From: Actinomycetota bacterium
GTDB taxonomy: Bacteria > Actinomycetota > Actinomycetes > Streptosporangiales > Streptosporangiaceae
Assembly: GCA_003168215.1 (NCBI GenBank)
Contig: PMSW01000053.1
Coordinates: forward strand, 5,988 to 40,980
Length of the DNA stretch: 34,993 bases
Direction of reading: 5' to 3'
The notes beneath the pieces are model-generated. The model worked only from the letters and a program-made list of their open reading frames with translations. It had not been told where the DNA came from and ran no database searches. A program made the translations under genes and the position numbers. Shown here one piece after another: positions 7,759-15,990 of the stretch. Position 1 is the first letter of the stretch. The number at the start of each line of letters is the position of its first letter.

Positions 7759-8807
7759 CGCACGCCCCGCAGGTTGGTTTCCGGTCCCTGATTGAGCGCG
7801 GGGGCGGCGACCGTGGCGCCGGTCTCGGCGCTCGGCGGTTTCTTCCGGGGCGGGAGGAGATGCCGGGCCAGTCGGGCCAGCCCCGCGGCGACGCCCTCCG
7901 GGCTCACCCGTATCAGCAGCACGAACAGCAGCCCGACAAGCCCGGTCCCGACCTCGGGATTGACCGGGATGACCTCGGGCAGCCCGACGTAGACCGCGGC
8001 GCCGATCAGCGGGCCAGCCATATAGCCTGACCCGCCGAGCAGTGCCATGAGCACGGCGGCGACACCGAGCTGGACGTCGAACAGCGAGGGTTGTATCGCT
8101 CCCACCGACGTTGCGTAGAGTGCCCCAGCAACCCCGGTGGGCAGCGCGGACGCGATGAAGATCGCTTGCTTCGTCCGGGTAACCGGCATGCCGACCGCCC
8201 GGGCCAGCGCCTCGTTGTCGCCGATGGCCGAGGCCTGACGGCCCAGGCCGGACCGGCGGATCAGCCACACGTAGCCGAACATCAGCAATGTCGCTACGCA
8301 GATGACCCCGAAAATCACGCTTTCAGAGCCGAGCTGCAACCCGAACAGCGTCCCAGTTGTGAAAAAGAACAGCCCGCCAGATCCACCGGCGATGCCGGTC
8401 AGGTTGTTGAACGCGAGCACGATGATCTCGCTGATCACAAAGGTGAGGATCGCAAAGTAATAGCCAGAGGCGCGGAAGACAAAGGTCGCGATGACCGCGG
8501 CTGCGACCAGGCAGCCGACGATGGAAGCGCCGAAGGCCGGCCAGAAGCTCCAGTGCTGCTCGGATTGCAGGCCCAGCATCAGGTAGGCCGCGATGCCCAT
8601 GAGCGCCGCGTGCACCAGGGACATCTGCTTGATCGACGCGAAGACCATGTCTACCGACAGCACAAGCTGAGCGGTCACCAGCAGCGACGCGCTCACTGTC
8701 AGGAACCCGGGTGAGGTGAACCCGGGCAGGGCCACGGCGAGGACCACGACGATCACCGCGGCGGCCAGCCAGCGGGGCGCGGGGCTGGTCCGCCACCGGC
8801 TACCCAT
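7755..8807 (-). CDS. livM: Branched-chain-type ABC transporter permease LivM
   Basis: 350-aa membrane protein with about eight to ten hydrophobic segments and the LivM-type segment SGYYFAILTFVISEIIVLAFNN shortened here to its core FAILTFVISEI. A later IGDNEALARAVGM is the conserved cytoplasmic coupling region. The C-terminal ~35 residues are hydrophilic and basic. It overlaps livH by eight bases and livG by four, so expression should be coupled. It forms the transmembrane channel with LivH. Confidence 0.92.
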   Translation of the reverse strand: MGSRWRTSPAPRWLAAAVIVVVLAVALPGFTSPGFLTVSASLLVTAQLVLSVDMVFASIKQMSLVHAALMGIAAYLMLGLQSEQHWSFWPAFGASIVGCLVAAAVIATFVFRASGYYFAILTFVISEIIVLAFNNLTGIAGGSGGLFFFTTGTLFGLQLGSESVIFGVICVATLLMFGYVWLIRRSGLGRQASAIGDNEALARAVGMPVTRTKQAIFIASALPTGVAGALYATSVGAIQPSLFDVQLGVAAVLMALLGGSGYMAGPLIGAAVYVGLPEVIPVNPEVGTGLVGLLFVLLIRVSPEGVAAGLARLARHLLPPRKKPPSAETGATVAAPALNQGPETNLRGVR

Positions 8808-9657
8808 GACGAAGTCCCAGCAGTCCCTCGGGCCGCCAGAGCAGCATCAGCACGACCGCCGCGAACACGAAGCCGTCCGACCACTGCAGCGGCAGATAGC
8901 CCTGGGCCAGCGACTGGACCACCGCCACCACAATCCCGCCGATCAGTGTGCCCAGTACGTTGCCCATGCCGCCGAGGATCGCGATCACGAACGCGATCAG
9001 CAGGAAGTCCGCGCCCATGAAGGGCTGCACGGTCGAGTACGTGGTCACCAGGGCACCCGCGAGCCCGACCAGCGCGGTCGCCGTGACGAATACGATCATC
9101 GTCAGCCGAACTGTCGGGACGCCCATCAGCTGCGCGGCCTCGCGGTTCTCCGACGCGGCCCGGAGCGCCCGGCCGTCGCGGGCACGGGACAGCCAGGTGA
9201 GGAACACGCTGGTGACCACCACGACCGTGCCGAGCACCGCCAGGTTGCTGGTCCCGATGATCACTTGACCCGCGTGGATGGACCCCTGCAGTGGGGTCGG
9301 CACGCTCCTCGACGTGGTTCCCCAGATGAGGACCGCGGCCGCCTCCAGGATCAGGATCAGCCCCAGTGACACGACGAAGCCGTTTTCCGGCCGGGTAAGG
9401 GTCCACCGGAAAGCCACGCGTTCCAGGATCAGCCCGAAGAGCGCCATCGCAACGACAGCGATCACCGCGGCCAGGTAGAAGGAAATGCCGTGCTGCACGA
9501 GGGTATAGACGATGAAAGCGGCCACCATCAGGAGATCACCGACGGCGAAGTTCACGATGCCGGTGAGCCCGAAGACCATCGTGATGCTCAGCGCGATGAG
9601 GACGTAAATGGCGCCGACGGTAATGCCATCCACCAGGTTCTGCGCGAGATAGACCAC
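8800..9657 (-). CDS. livH: Branched-chain-type ABC transporter permease LivH
   Basis: 285-aa permease opening VYLAQNLVDGITVGAIY, with ALSITMVFGLTGIVNFAVGDLLM, the diagnostic N-terminal motif of LivH. The RAASENREAAQLMGV region matches the coupling helix. I take GTG at 9657, ten bases after GGAGG; an upstream GTG at 9735 would add an unconserved tail. It is first in livHMGF and follows the promoter at 9761-9789, giving an untranslated leader of about 95 bases. Confidence 0.92.
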   Translation of the reverse strand: MVYLAQNLVDGITVGAIYVLIALSITMVFGLTGIVNFAVGDLLMVAAFIVYTLVQHGISFYLAAVIAVVAMALFGLILERVAFRWTLTRPENGFVVSLGLILILEAAAVLIWGTTSRSVPTPLQGSIHAGQVIIGTSNLAVLGTVVVVTSVFLTWLSRARDGRALRAASENREAAQLMGVPTVRLTMIVFVTATALVGLAGALVTTYSTVQPFMGADFLLIAFVIAILGGMGNVLGTLIGGIVVAVVQSLAQGYLPLQWSDGFVFAAVVLMLLWRPEGLLGLRHG

Positions 9658-9760
9658 CAGGGGCTCGCCTCCATCAGCTGCTCCCCGGGGGAACCCGCAC
9701 CCCGGATTGGCCCTTCCAGCCGCGCCCGGCCCCAACCGCCTGCGCGGACACGACGATGTT

Positions 9761-9789
9761 ACCCTATTAGATCAAAAATCAAAGGTCAA
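9761..9789 (-). promoter_or_regulatory. Putative livHMGF promoter with GATTTTTGATC operator in the spacer
   Basis: On the minus strand TTGACC (9789-9784) and TAGGGT (9766-9761) are separated by exactly 17 bp. The spacer contains GATTTTTGATC (9780-9770), ending three bases before the -10. The same arrangement recurs at 15962-15990, 20907-20935, 21020-21048 and 23029-23057. Confidence 0.65.
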
Positions 9790-9790
9790 G

Positions 9791-9808
9791 CATTAATTTT
9801 GATTAATG
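9791..9808. promoter_or_regulatory. AT-rich inverted repeat just upstream of the livH -35 box
   Basis: CATTAAT and ATTAATG form perfect 7-bp arms around TTTG. It abuts the -35 box at about -37 to -54 relative to livH transcription and overlaps the last codons of the preceding acyl-CoA dehydrogenase gene. An AT-rich palindrome in such GC-rich DNA suggests an activator or UP-element-like site, though it is only inferred. Confidence 0.4.
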
Positions 9809-10878
9809 GACAGAACGGAAGCCAGCACGGACTCGACATGATCCGCGGGCTGTGCCCAGGTGAACATCGATGCCTTCTGGCGGCCGAAGTACCGGTGCAG
9901 CGGATGATCCCGGATGAAGCCGATCCCGCCGTGCACCTGATGCGCGGATGCGATCACCCGCTCCAGGGCGACCGAGTTCCACAGCGCGAGCGCGTGCGCC
10001 TGGGCCAGCGCGTGCGCGGCGTCTTCGGCCTGCGCTAGCCCTGCCGCCGAGCGGTACAGCAGCCAGCGCGATTGCTCGACGTCGCTCGCCATGCCCGCGA
10101 TGCGATGCCGGACAGCCTGGAACGTTCCGATCGGCCGGTCGAACTGACGGCGAGTCCGGGCGTGGCGCACGGTCATCTCCAGGGCCATCTCCGCGCAGCC
10201 GGTCAGCTCCGCCGCGTCGAGGATCAGCAGCAGGGCGTCCGCGCGAGCCTGGTCCCCGGGAGCCAGGCCCGGACTGACCTCGTCCTCCGCAAGCTGCGCC
10301 GCATCGACCTGGACGCGCCCTTGCCGGAGGCTGCCGACCCCGTCGACCGGCGTGACCGAGATACCGTCGCGCCGCAGCGGCAGCACCGCGAGCATTGGCT
10401 GGCCATCGAGCTCGGCCTGAGCCAGCAACTCCCCGGCGGGCGCCGCCTCGCGGACGATGCCGAGGTCACCGTCCGCCTGGTAGCCGTGCTCGCGCCTGGT
10501 GAGCTGCAGCGGCGGCGGCGACCCCGCCCCCAGCGGCCAGCACAGGGCGACGATCTGATCCGGCTGATCCGCCAGCCGACCGCGCCATGCCGCCAGACCC
10601 GGCACGCTGGCGGCCAGCCAGCGGGCGGCCATGCCAACCTGGAGCGCGATGGGCGGCTGGGCTCGGCCGACCTCGACTAGCAGGCAGACGGCCGCCTCGA
10701 GGTCGGTGTATTCCAGCGGACTGCCGAGAACCTCCAGCCAGCCCGCCGTGACTGCCGCATCCCAGAGCGGCTTGCTGGCGGCTTCCCGGTCATCGGCAGC
10801 CGCGCCGAGGTACCGGGCGATCAGGGACCGTGCGGTCGCGGCGAACTCGGCCGATTCCGCCCGGAGGGTCAGGTCCAT
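9793..10878 (-). CDS. Acyl-CoA dehydrogenase, shorter subunit type (FadE28/ChsE2-like)
   Basis: 361-aa FAD-dependent acyl-CoA dehydrogenase-fold protein. The middle domain is divergent, but the C-terminal domain has RRQFDRPIGTFQAVRHRIA and QVHGGIGFIRDHPLHRYF, typical of the smaller subunit of actinobacterial alpha2-beta2 dehydrogenases such as FadE28-FadE29. No residue is obviously placed as the canonical catalytic Glu near the C-terminus. It lies 21 bp after the dehydrogenase at 10900-12066, with GGAGG seven bases before the ATG, so the two probably assemble as unlike subunits desaturating an imported acyl-CoA. Confidence 0.87.
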   Translation of the reverse strand: MDLTLRAESAEFAATARSLIARYLGAAADDREAASKPLWDAAVTAGWLEVLGSPLEYTDLEAAVCLLVEVGRAQPPIALQVGMAARWLAASVPGLAAWRGRLADQPDQIVALCWPLGAGSPPPLQLTRREHGYQADGDLGIVREAAPAGELLAQAELDGQPMLAVLPLRRDGISVTPVDGVGSLRQGRVQVDAAQLAEDEVSPGLAPGDQARADALLLILDAAELTGCAEMALEMTVRHARTRRQFDRPIGTFQAVRHRIAGMASDVEQSRWLLYRSAAGLAQAEDAAHALAQAHALALWNSVALERVIASAHQVHGGIGFIRDHPLHRYFGRQKASMFTWAQPADHVESVLASVLSINQN

Positions 10879-10899
10879 CGCAGTCCTCCACTCGGATGG

Positions 10900-12066
10900 T
10901 CAGCCCGCCGACTGCGGGCCGAGAGCTTGCTTGCCGACCAGATCGCGCAGAACTTCGTTGGCGCCTCCGCCAAAGGTCGGCATGACGGCGGCTTCGCACC
11001 AGCGGTACAGCGAGCCGGCGAAGCCGGCCTGCTCGCCGCCCTCGATGCCCTGTGCGGTCGGCCCGACCGCCCGCAGCGCCAGCAGGGCCAGCCGCTGCCG
11101 TAGCTCGGTTCCGGCGATCTTCACCTGGGCGGATGCAGCCGACGCATCCGCTCCGGTGATCAGCAGCCACAGCGTGCGGGTAGAGAGCGCCTCCAGCGCC
11201 TGCAGCTCGGCGAACTGCTGCGCGAGCTCATGCCGCGCCCCGCCGTCCCGCCAGAACGGCGCCCCGGGCTCGGCGCGAAGGTAGTCAACCAGGTCGTCGA
11301 ACACCGGCTGCAGGTGGCTGACGCTGAATGAGGCCAGCCGTTCCAGCGCCAGGGCGGATCGCAGGCAAGCCCAGCCCTGGCCCTCGCCGCCGACTAGGTT
11401 CGTGGCAGGCACCACCACGTCGTCAAGGAAGACCACGTTGGTGCGGAGGTCACCCATGCCCCACAGCGGCCGCTGCTCCAGGCCGGGACTGTCTACCGGC
11501 ACCACGATCAGCGAGATGCCCGCGTGCTTCTCGGCCGAACGCGAGGTGCGCACGGCAACCAGGCACAGCTCACTGCGGTGCACGAAGCTCGAGTACAGCT
11601 TCTGTCCCCGCACAACGTACGTGCCGTCCCGCCGGGTTGCGGTGGTCTGCAGAGCAGCCAGGTCGGTGCCGGCCTCCGGCTCGGTGTATGCCAGCGAGAA
11701 CTCCAGCTCGCCCCGGCTGACCAGGGGAAAGATCCAGCGCTTCATGTCCTCGGACGCGAACACGCGCAGCATCGGCACGACGATATTGAGGGCGCACTTT
11801 GGGTACGGCACTCCGTGGTAGGCAAACTCGCTCGCCACCACAAAGCGCTCTTCGTCGCCGCCGCCGGAGCCGCCGTACTCTTCCGCTATGCCGTAGCCCA
11901 GCCAGCCCTGCGCCGCCAGCTCGCGGCGGAACTTTTTTTGCTCGGCGTAGTCAAAGGCAGATTCCTGGAGCCGGTAACCGCGGCGGCCGTGCGGCCAGAG
12001 CCCGGGCAGCAGCGCGCGCATCTCGTCACGAAGCGCGGCGGCCTTCGGTGAGAACTCGAAGTTCAT
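10900..12066 (-). CDS. Acyl-CoA dehydrogenase, larger subunit type (FadE29/ChsE1-like)
   Basis: 388-aa acyl-CoA dehydrogenase with the flavin-binding segment LAYTEPEAGTDLA and C-terminal PTFGGGANEVLRDLVGKQAL. The GANEVLRD ending resembles the unlike-subunit dehydrogenases of steroid side-chain breakdown rather than the EGTxEIQR ending of ordinary enzymes. The ATG at 12066 shares ATGA with the gene before it, and the next dehydrogenase follows after 21 bp, which supports a heteromeric pair. Substrate unknown. Confidence 0.88.
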   Translation of the reverse strand: MNFEFSPKAAALRDEMRALLPGLWPHGRRGYRLQESAFDYAEQKKFRRELAAQGWLGYGIAEEYGGSGGGDEERFVVASEFAYHGVPYPKCALNIVVPMLRVFASEDMKRWIFPLVSRGELEFSLAYTEPEAGTDLAALQTTATRRDGTYVVRGQKLYSSFVHRSELCLVAVRTSRSAEKHAGISLIVVPVDSPGLEQRPLWGMGDLRTNVVFLDDVVVPATNLVGGEGQGWACLRSALALERLASFSVSHLQPVFDDLVDYLRAEPGAPFWRDGGARHELAQQFAELQALEALSTRTLWLLITGADASAASAQVKIAGTELRQRLALLALRAVGPTAQGIEGGEQAGFAGSLYRWCEAAVMPTFGGGANEVLRDLVGKQALGPQSAG

Positions 12067-13241
12067 GACCGGTGCCCCCCCAATGGCTCGGCCGCACGGC
12101 TGCGGGCCACAAGCTGCTTGGCGATCATGTTCCGCTGAATTTCGTTGGTGCCTTCACCGACGATCATGAGCGGCGAGTCGCGGAAGTACCGTTCGATGTC
12201 GAACTCCGTTGAGTAGCCGTAGGCGCCGTGGATCCGCATCGCATCCATCGTGATCTCCATCGCGACTTCGGACGCGAACAGCTTCGCCATGCCGGCCTCC
12301 AGGTCGCAGCGCCCGCCACGGTCCAGCCGCTCGGCCGCGTCCAGCACGAGCAGTCGGGCCGCCGAGAGCTTCGTAGCCATGTCGGCCAGGTAGCCGCCGA
12401 TGAACTGGTGCTCCCAGATGTACTTGCCGAAGGTCTTCCGGATTTGCGCGTACTCCAGTGAGTCTTCGAAGGCAGCCCGGGCGACCCCGACCGCGCGGGC
12501 CGCGACCTGTATCCGGCCCAGCTCAAGGCCCTTCATCATCTGGCCGAAGCCCTTGCCCCCAACCCCGCCGAGCAAGGCGGTCGACGGGAGGCGGACGTCA
12601 CTGAACTGCAACTCGCTGGTCTCGACTCCCTTGTAGCCGAGCTTCCCCAGATCGCGGGAGACCTCGATGCCATGTCCCTGCTCGACCAGCATGACGCTGA
12701 TCCCCGAGTGCGCGGGGATAGCGGACGTATCGGTCTTGCAGAGCACCGCGACGAGCTGTGCCCGCCGTCCGTTGGTGATCCAGGTCTTGGCGCCGGACAG
12801 GACGTAGCCATCATCGACCGCCTTGGCAACGGTCCGTATTCCGGCCATGTCCGAGCCACCTTCCGGCTCGGTCAGGGCCATCGCGGCGCGCATCTCCCCG
12901 GTGGCGAGCAGCGGGAGGTAGGCGGACTGCTGCTCAGGGGTGCCGAATCTCGCGATGATCTCGCAGACCACGGAATGGCCGCCCACCGCTCCAGCCAGGC
13001 TCATCCAGCCACGCGCCAGCTCCTCGGTGACGAGCGCGAAACACGGGGTGGAGACCTTTGAACCGCCGAATGACTCCGGCACCACCAGGCCGAAGATCCC
13101 CATCTCCTTCATCCGCTCGATGAGATCACCGGGGTATTCGTCCGATTGCTCGAGGTCGCGAGCGGCTGGGCGCACCTGCTCGTCGGCGAAGCGGCGGACT
13201 GTGGCCACGATCACCGTTTCCTCGTCGGTCAACTCGGGCAT
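12063..13241 (-). CDS. Acyl-CoA dehydrogenase (canonical type)
   Basis: 392-aa enzyme with the standard layout: ALTEPEGGSDMA flavin contact, KTWITNGRR, a LELGRIQVAARAVGVA helix, and C-terminal GEGTNEIQRNMIAKQL with the usual Glu before Gly-Thr. It should oxidise an acyl-CoA to the 2-enoyl-CoA. It is a close paralogue of the enzyme at 32377-33531, sharing DLEAGMAKLFASEVAM and IRIHGAYGYSTEFD. ATG at 13241 is chosen because conservation starts there and GGGGGAG is next to it, although the spacing is short. Confidence 0.9.
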   Translation of the reverse strand: MPELTDEETVIVATVRRFADEQVRPAARDLEQSDEYPGDLIERMKEMGIFGLVVPESFGGSKVSTPCFALVTEELARGWMSLAGAVGGHSVVCEIIARFGTPEQQSAYLPLLATGEMRAAMALTEPEGGSDMAGIRTVAKAVDDGYVLSGAKTWITNGRRAQLVAVLCKTDTSAIPAHSGISVMLVEQGHGIEVSRDLGKLGYKGVETSELQFSDVRLPSTALLGGVGGKGFGQMMKGLELGRIQVAARAVGVARAAFEDSLEYAQIRKTFGKYIWEHQFIGGYLADMATKLSAARLLVLDAAERLDRGGRCDLEAGMAKLFASEVAMEITMDAMRIHGAYGYSTEFDIERYFRDSPLMIVGEGTNEIQRNMIAKQLVARSRAAEPLGGHRS

Positions 13242-13627
13242 GTCTCCCCCGATCTGGTCTGGGTGCGGGCAGCCGTGGGCGGTGCGGTTTGTCTCAGCCC
13301 GGGTGGGGCTCGCCGGGGCCACGCACCGTTCAATGGCGGCACCGGCCGGCCCACGTCCGGACGGCCGGACGCTACGGATCCGGCTAGCTCGCCGATGAGG
13401 TGCCGGTAATGTTCGATGGCTTTCGCGAGGCGGATCCTGCCCGTCGCTGTCAGCTCGTCCCGATCAGCGGACAGTGAGTTCCCGGACGCGCCGAAGCCGG
13501 ACCCGGAAAGGACCTTGGCCGGGGTCAGTCCTGCCTCGGTCAGCACCTGCCGTCCGGCCGGTGAATGCCATGCGCGCCGGGCAGGCCTGGTCCAGTCGGG
13601 TGTTAGCACCGACTCGGATCTCACCAT
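13229..13627 (-). CDS. Hypothetical small protein between regulator and dehydrogenase operon
   Basis: An open frame of 132 codons fills most of the 450-bp gap between the GntR gene and the dehydrogenase at 12063-13241. AAGGGG precedes its ATG at 13627, and its end overlaps the dehydrogenase start by 13 bp, as in translational coupling. The middle (GRIRLAKAIEHYRHLIGEL) looks protein-like and helical, but the last ~45 residues are Pro/Arg-rich and look unlike a folded domain. I recognise no family. It could be a real small gene, a decayed one, or chance in GC-rich DNA. Confidence 0.35.
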   Translation of the reverse strand: MVRSESVLTPDWTRPARRAWHSPAGRQVLTEAGLTPAKVLSGSGFGASGNSLSADRDELTATGRIRLAKAIEHYRHLIGELAGSVASGRPDVGRPVPPLNGAWPRRAPPGLRQTAPPTAARTQTRSGETCPS

Positions 13628-13691
13628 ATGCCCCTTTCGGATCTGCGTCGCGGCCTGTGCCCACGGTCCAGCCGATCCGGCCGGGGCACGC

Positions 13692-14381
13692 TCAGGAGGC
13701 CTGCAGGTTCCTCGTCCAGCCCTCCGACTCCAGGTGGCTGATCACCAGTAGGCCAGCGTCTGTGACGTGCAGCTCCATCAGCCGTTTCGCTTCCTCCGCA
13801 TCCCGGGTTTCCAGCGCCGTCATGATCGTCGGATGCTGACCCACGGTCTCCTCTATCCAGCCTGGGACGGCTTCGTAGAAGCGCCGTGGCACGAACCGCG
13901 TGGCGGCGCGGAGGAACCATTCGAGCCGCTTGGAGTCCGCCGCCTTGTTGATGATCCGGTGAAACTGGAAGTTGGCCTCCTCGATTTCCTGCGTGAAGCC
14001 CGCGCTGGAACTCCACTCGTCGATCTGTGCCTCCAGCCTCTTCAACTCGGTCAGTTCCTCGGCGGTGATCAATTGCGCTGCCCGCTCCGCCAGCAGCCCG
14101 GCCAGGAAGGCGTGCACCTTGAACACATCCTCGATGTCCTGCAGGCCGATGTTCGCGACCCGGAACCCGCGTCGCGGGAGCACCTCGAGAAGACCCTCGT
14201 TGGCCAGGGTGATCAGCGCCTCGCGGACCGGCATGGTCGAGACCTGGAGCTGCTCGGCCAGCTCCTCAACGCCCATCCGGTTGCCGTGCGGGTAGGCCCC
14301 GGCCATTAGCGCGTCCCGCAGCGACCTGGCTACTTCCTCGCCCAGCTTCGGCCTGGCCTGAGGTTTCCGCAGGGCATTCAT
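13692..14381 (-). CDS. GntR-family transcriptional regulator, FCD subfamily
   Basis: 229-aa regulator. An N-terminal winged helix (residues ~12-75) shows MGVEELAEQLQVSTMPVREAL and ends in LPRRGFRV. The helical FCD domain (~85-220) has the metal/ligand residues Asn137-x3-His141, His183 and His205, with Asn where Asp is usual. FCD regulators usually repress catabolic operons and release DNA on binding an organic acid or acyl-CoA. It is the only regulator in the window and lies between the dehydrogenase operon and copy A, so it is the leading candidate to bind the GAT-N5-ATC sites. Its own start region lacks that site and has only a weak ribosome site. Confidence 0.9.
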   Translation of the reverse strand: MNALRKPQARPKLGEEVARSLRDALMAGAYPHGNRMGVEELAEQLQVSTMPVREALITLANEGLLEVLPRRGFRVANIGLQDIEDVFKVHAFLAGLLAERAAQLITAEELTELKRLEAQIDEWSSSAGFTQEIEEANFQFHRIINKAADSKRLEWFLRAATRFVPRRFYEAVPGWIEETVGQHPTIMTALETRDAEEAKRLMELHVTDAGLLVISHLESEGWTRNLQAS

Positions 14382-14438
14382 GCCAGATCACTGCCGGTCG
14401 TGGCCGCGCGCGCCGAGCGCACATCGCTCCTGGGTTGG

Positions 14439-14910
14439 TCACCCGCCCGGTCCCGCGGGCGTGAACTGGGGAAGTACAACATGTGGCTCGACCTCCTGAA
14501 ACGTCACTTTTACCGGCAGCCCTACCTCGGTCTCGTCGGCCGCGCAGCCAATGATGTTTCCCATTACCGCACGCCTTCGCCTAGATCTACCAGAGCCACG
14601 ACGTACGGCGTGAAAGCATTAATGCGGGCGCCGGTGCCCGCTCCACCACGGCGAAGGTACGGGCCCTCCCAGAGCCGGGCGACTCTATCCAGGAACCGGA
14701 GATCACCGGCGCCCTACCTGCATCGTCATCACGTCCTGGCACGGTCACCTGCCACGAATGGAAGCCGCCTTCACCGAGGCACAGCGCCCGGCTCGCGTCT
14801 AGGTCAGCCAGCATGTGATCGCTCTGAGCATTGTGTACTTCAGGCCAATTCATCCATATTCGGGTGATTTGATCTGATATTTTGTATTCGATAGTTGAAT
14901 ACGCCGTCAT
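14439..14910 (-). pseudogene. Scrambled relic of crotonase, thiolase and DUF35 genes
   Basis: Read on the minus strand, 14910 onward encodes ~36 residues matching the start of the crotonase at 25224 (STIE...RIWMNWPEVHNAQ). It then jumps in frame to the thiolase C-terminus (RALCLGEGGFHSWQVTVPGR; compare 27189-27251), and then to DUF35 pieces: IESPGSG, and after frame changes FTPYVVALVDLGEGVR and MGNIIGCAADETEVG, ending PQFTPAGPGG with a stop at 14439. Each matches the DUF35 protein at 27258. The zinc ribbon and almost all of the crotonase and thiolase are gone. The relic starts with an ATGA overlap on the phosphotriesterase stop, so it was once part of that operon. It has no likely function. 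Confidence 0.8.
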
Positions 14911-15908
14911 CGGGTCGCCCCTTCGGTCCTCGGCGACGGGCCCTGGCCGGAGAAGTACCGCGCCGGGTTGCCCACGAGCATCTGGTCAATCGCCTGCTCG
15001 GTGACGCCCGCGGCGAGGAGCTGCGGCAGGAAGACGTCGGTGAGGTGGTTGAACCCTGTTTTCTCGACCTGGTCCGCGAACTGCTGCAGGAATGGGGTGA
15101 GGCGTCCCATCCAATTCCCCACCCGGTCGTGGGAAAGGATGAGCCCGGACGCGTATCCGCGCTCGACCAGCGCTGCGATGCCGCCGATCCGTGCGGCATC
15201 GGTCATCCGGAACTCATAGCCGATCTGATCGAAACCGATGAAAGCACCGCGGTCGAGCAGGCTGCTGTGCGCGGCCAGGTCCATCACGTTGTCCATGTGA
15301 CCGACGATCACCCGGCCGCTCGGCAGCCCTTCCGACTCGAAGATGTCCAGCTGCTCGTGACCGAGCTTTCCCTCCTCGGTGTGCGTCGTGACGTTCACGC
15401 CCGTCGCAACGGCGGCCCGGGCTATCGCTCGCAGCGCCCGCTCCTCGTTGGGCACGATCCGCTCCACCCTCGTCGCGGCCTTGATGATCCCGGCTTTGAC
15501 CCCGGTGTCCCTGACCCCGTCCTCGATCTCGTGGATGAGTACCTCAGCCAGGTCGTCGATTTGCTTCATCCGCCAATAGGGATGTAGACCCACACCGCCG
15601 TGGTAGAAGCCTGTGGCGGCGACGATATGGATCTCTACCTGCTCCGCCAGCTGGCGCAGGAATGCCGGGTTCCGGCCCATCTCGATGGGGGTAACGTCCA
15701 CTAGGCAGCCAAAGCCGCGTTCGTGCAGTTCGCGCAGCGATCCCGCGATGCGGCTCAGCAGAGCCGGGTAATCGGGCTCGTAGAGGCTGTCCTCTTCCCA
15801 CCCCGGGTATCCGAGCAGCACGTGCTCATGCAGCAGCGTCCGGCCGAGAGCTTTAACGGGCACCTTGCCCAGGACTGTCTGAACATCGTGGTCATCCGGC
15901 ACGGTCAC
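14907..15908 (-). CDS. Phosphotriesterase-family metal-dependent hydrolase (lactonase-like)
   Basis: 333-aa amidohydrolase-superfamily protein with the full phosphotriesterase metal set: His27-x-His29 (LHEHV), Lys143 as the carbamylated bridge (GIIKAAT), His176 (THTEEG), His204 (VGHMD) and Asp261 (LSHDRVG). Members hydrolyse lactones or esters more often than phosphotriesters; here a lactone or CoA-ester intermediate is a guess. The start is taken as GTG 15908; GTG 15902 is possible, and neither has a good ribosome site. It is driven by the promoter at 15962-15990. A truncated counterpart of the first ~50 residues lies at 25066-25221. Confidence 0.88.
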   Translation of the reverse strand: MTVPDDHDVQTVLGKVPVKALGRTLLHEHVLLGYPGWEEDSLYEPDYPALLSRIAGSLRELHERGFGCLVDVTPIEMGRNPAFLRQLAEQVEIHIVAATGFYHGGVGLHPYWRMKQIDDLAEVLIHEIEDGVRDTGVKAGIIKAATRVERIVPNEERALRAIARAAVATGVNVTTHTEEGKLGHEQLDIFESEGLPSGRVIVGHMDNVMDLAAHSSLLDRGAFIGFDQIGYEFRMTDAARIGGIAALVERGYASGLILSHDRVGNWMGRLTPFLQQFADQVEKTGFNHLTDVFLPQLLAAGVTEQAIDQMLVGNPARYFSGQGPSPRTEGATR

Positions 15909-15961
15909 TCATTTCTGTGAGCGCTAGCTCCCGGCTAGCTGCGCAGTTCGTGACACCATCA

Positions 15962-15990
15962 ACGATACTAGATCAAAAATCCAGAGTCAA
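15962..15990 (-). promoter_or_regulatory. Putative phosphotriesterase promoter with GATTTTTGATC operator
   Basis: On the minus strand TTGACT (15990-15985), a 17-bp spacer and TATCGT (15967-15962). GATTTTTGATC occupies 15981-15971 and ends three bases before the -10. The stop codon of the truncated dehydrogenase (15989-15987) lies inside the -35 box. Confidence 0.65.

Noticed and set aside
14616-14625. Perfect 10-bp palindrome GCATTAATGC.
   Set aside because: It lies inside the DUF35 relic with no promoter or active gene near it. A CATTAAT-type palindrome also occurs at 9791, but two sites are too few to call a motif.
14866-14874. GATTTGATC followed by TGATATTTT, resembling a degenerate copy of the shared operator/promoter.
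   Set aside because: The spacing lacks two bases, and the minus strand here encodes crotonase relic residues (ISDQITRIW) that align to RRGNVARIW, so the likeness is explained by coding sequence.
15898-15918. Tiny ATG-initiated frame of six codons on the minus strand overlapping the phosphotriesterase start.
   Set aside because: Too short to judge, without a ribosome site; it could regulate initiation, but nothing beyond its presence supports that.
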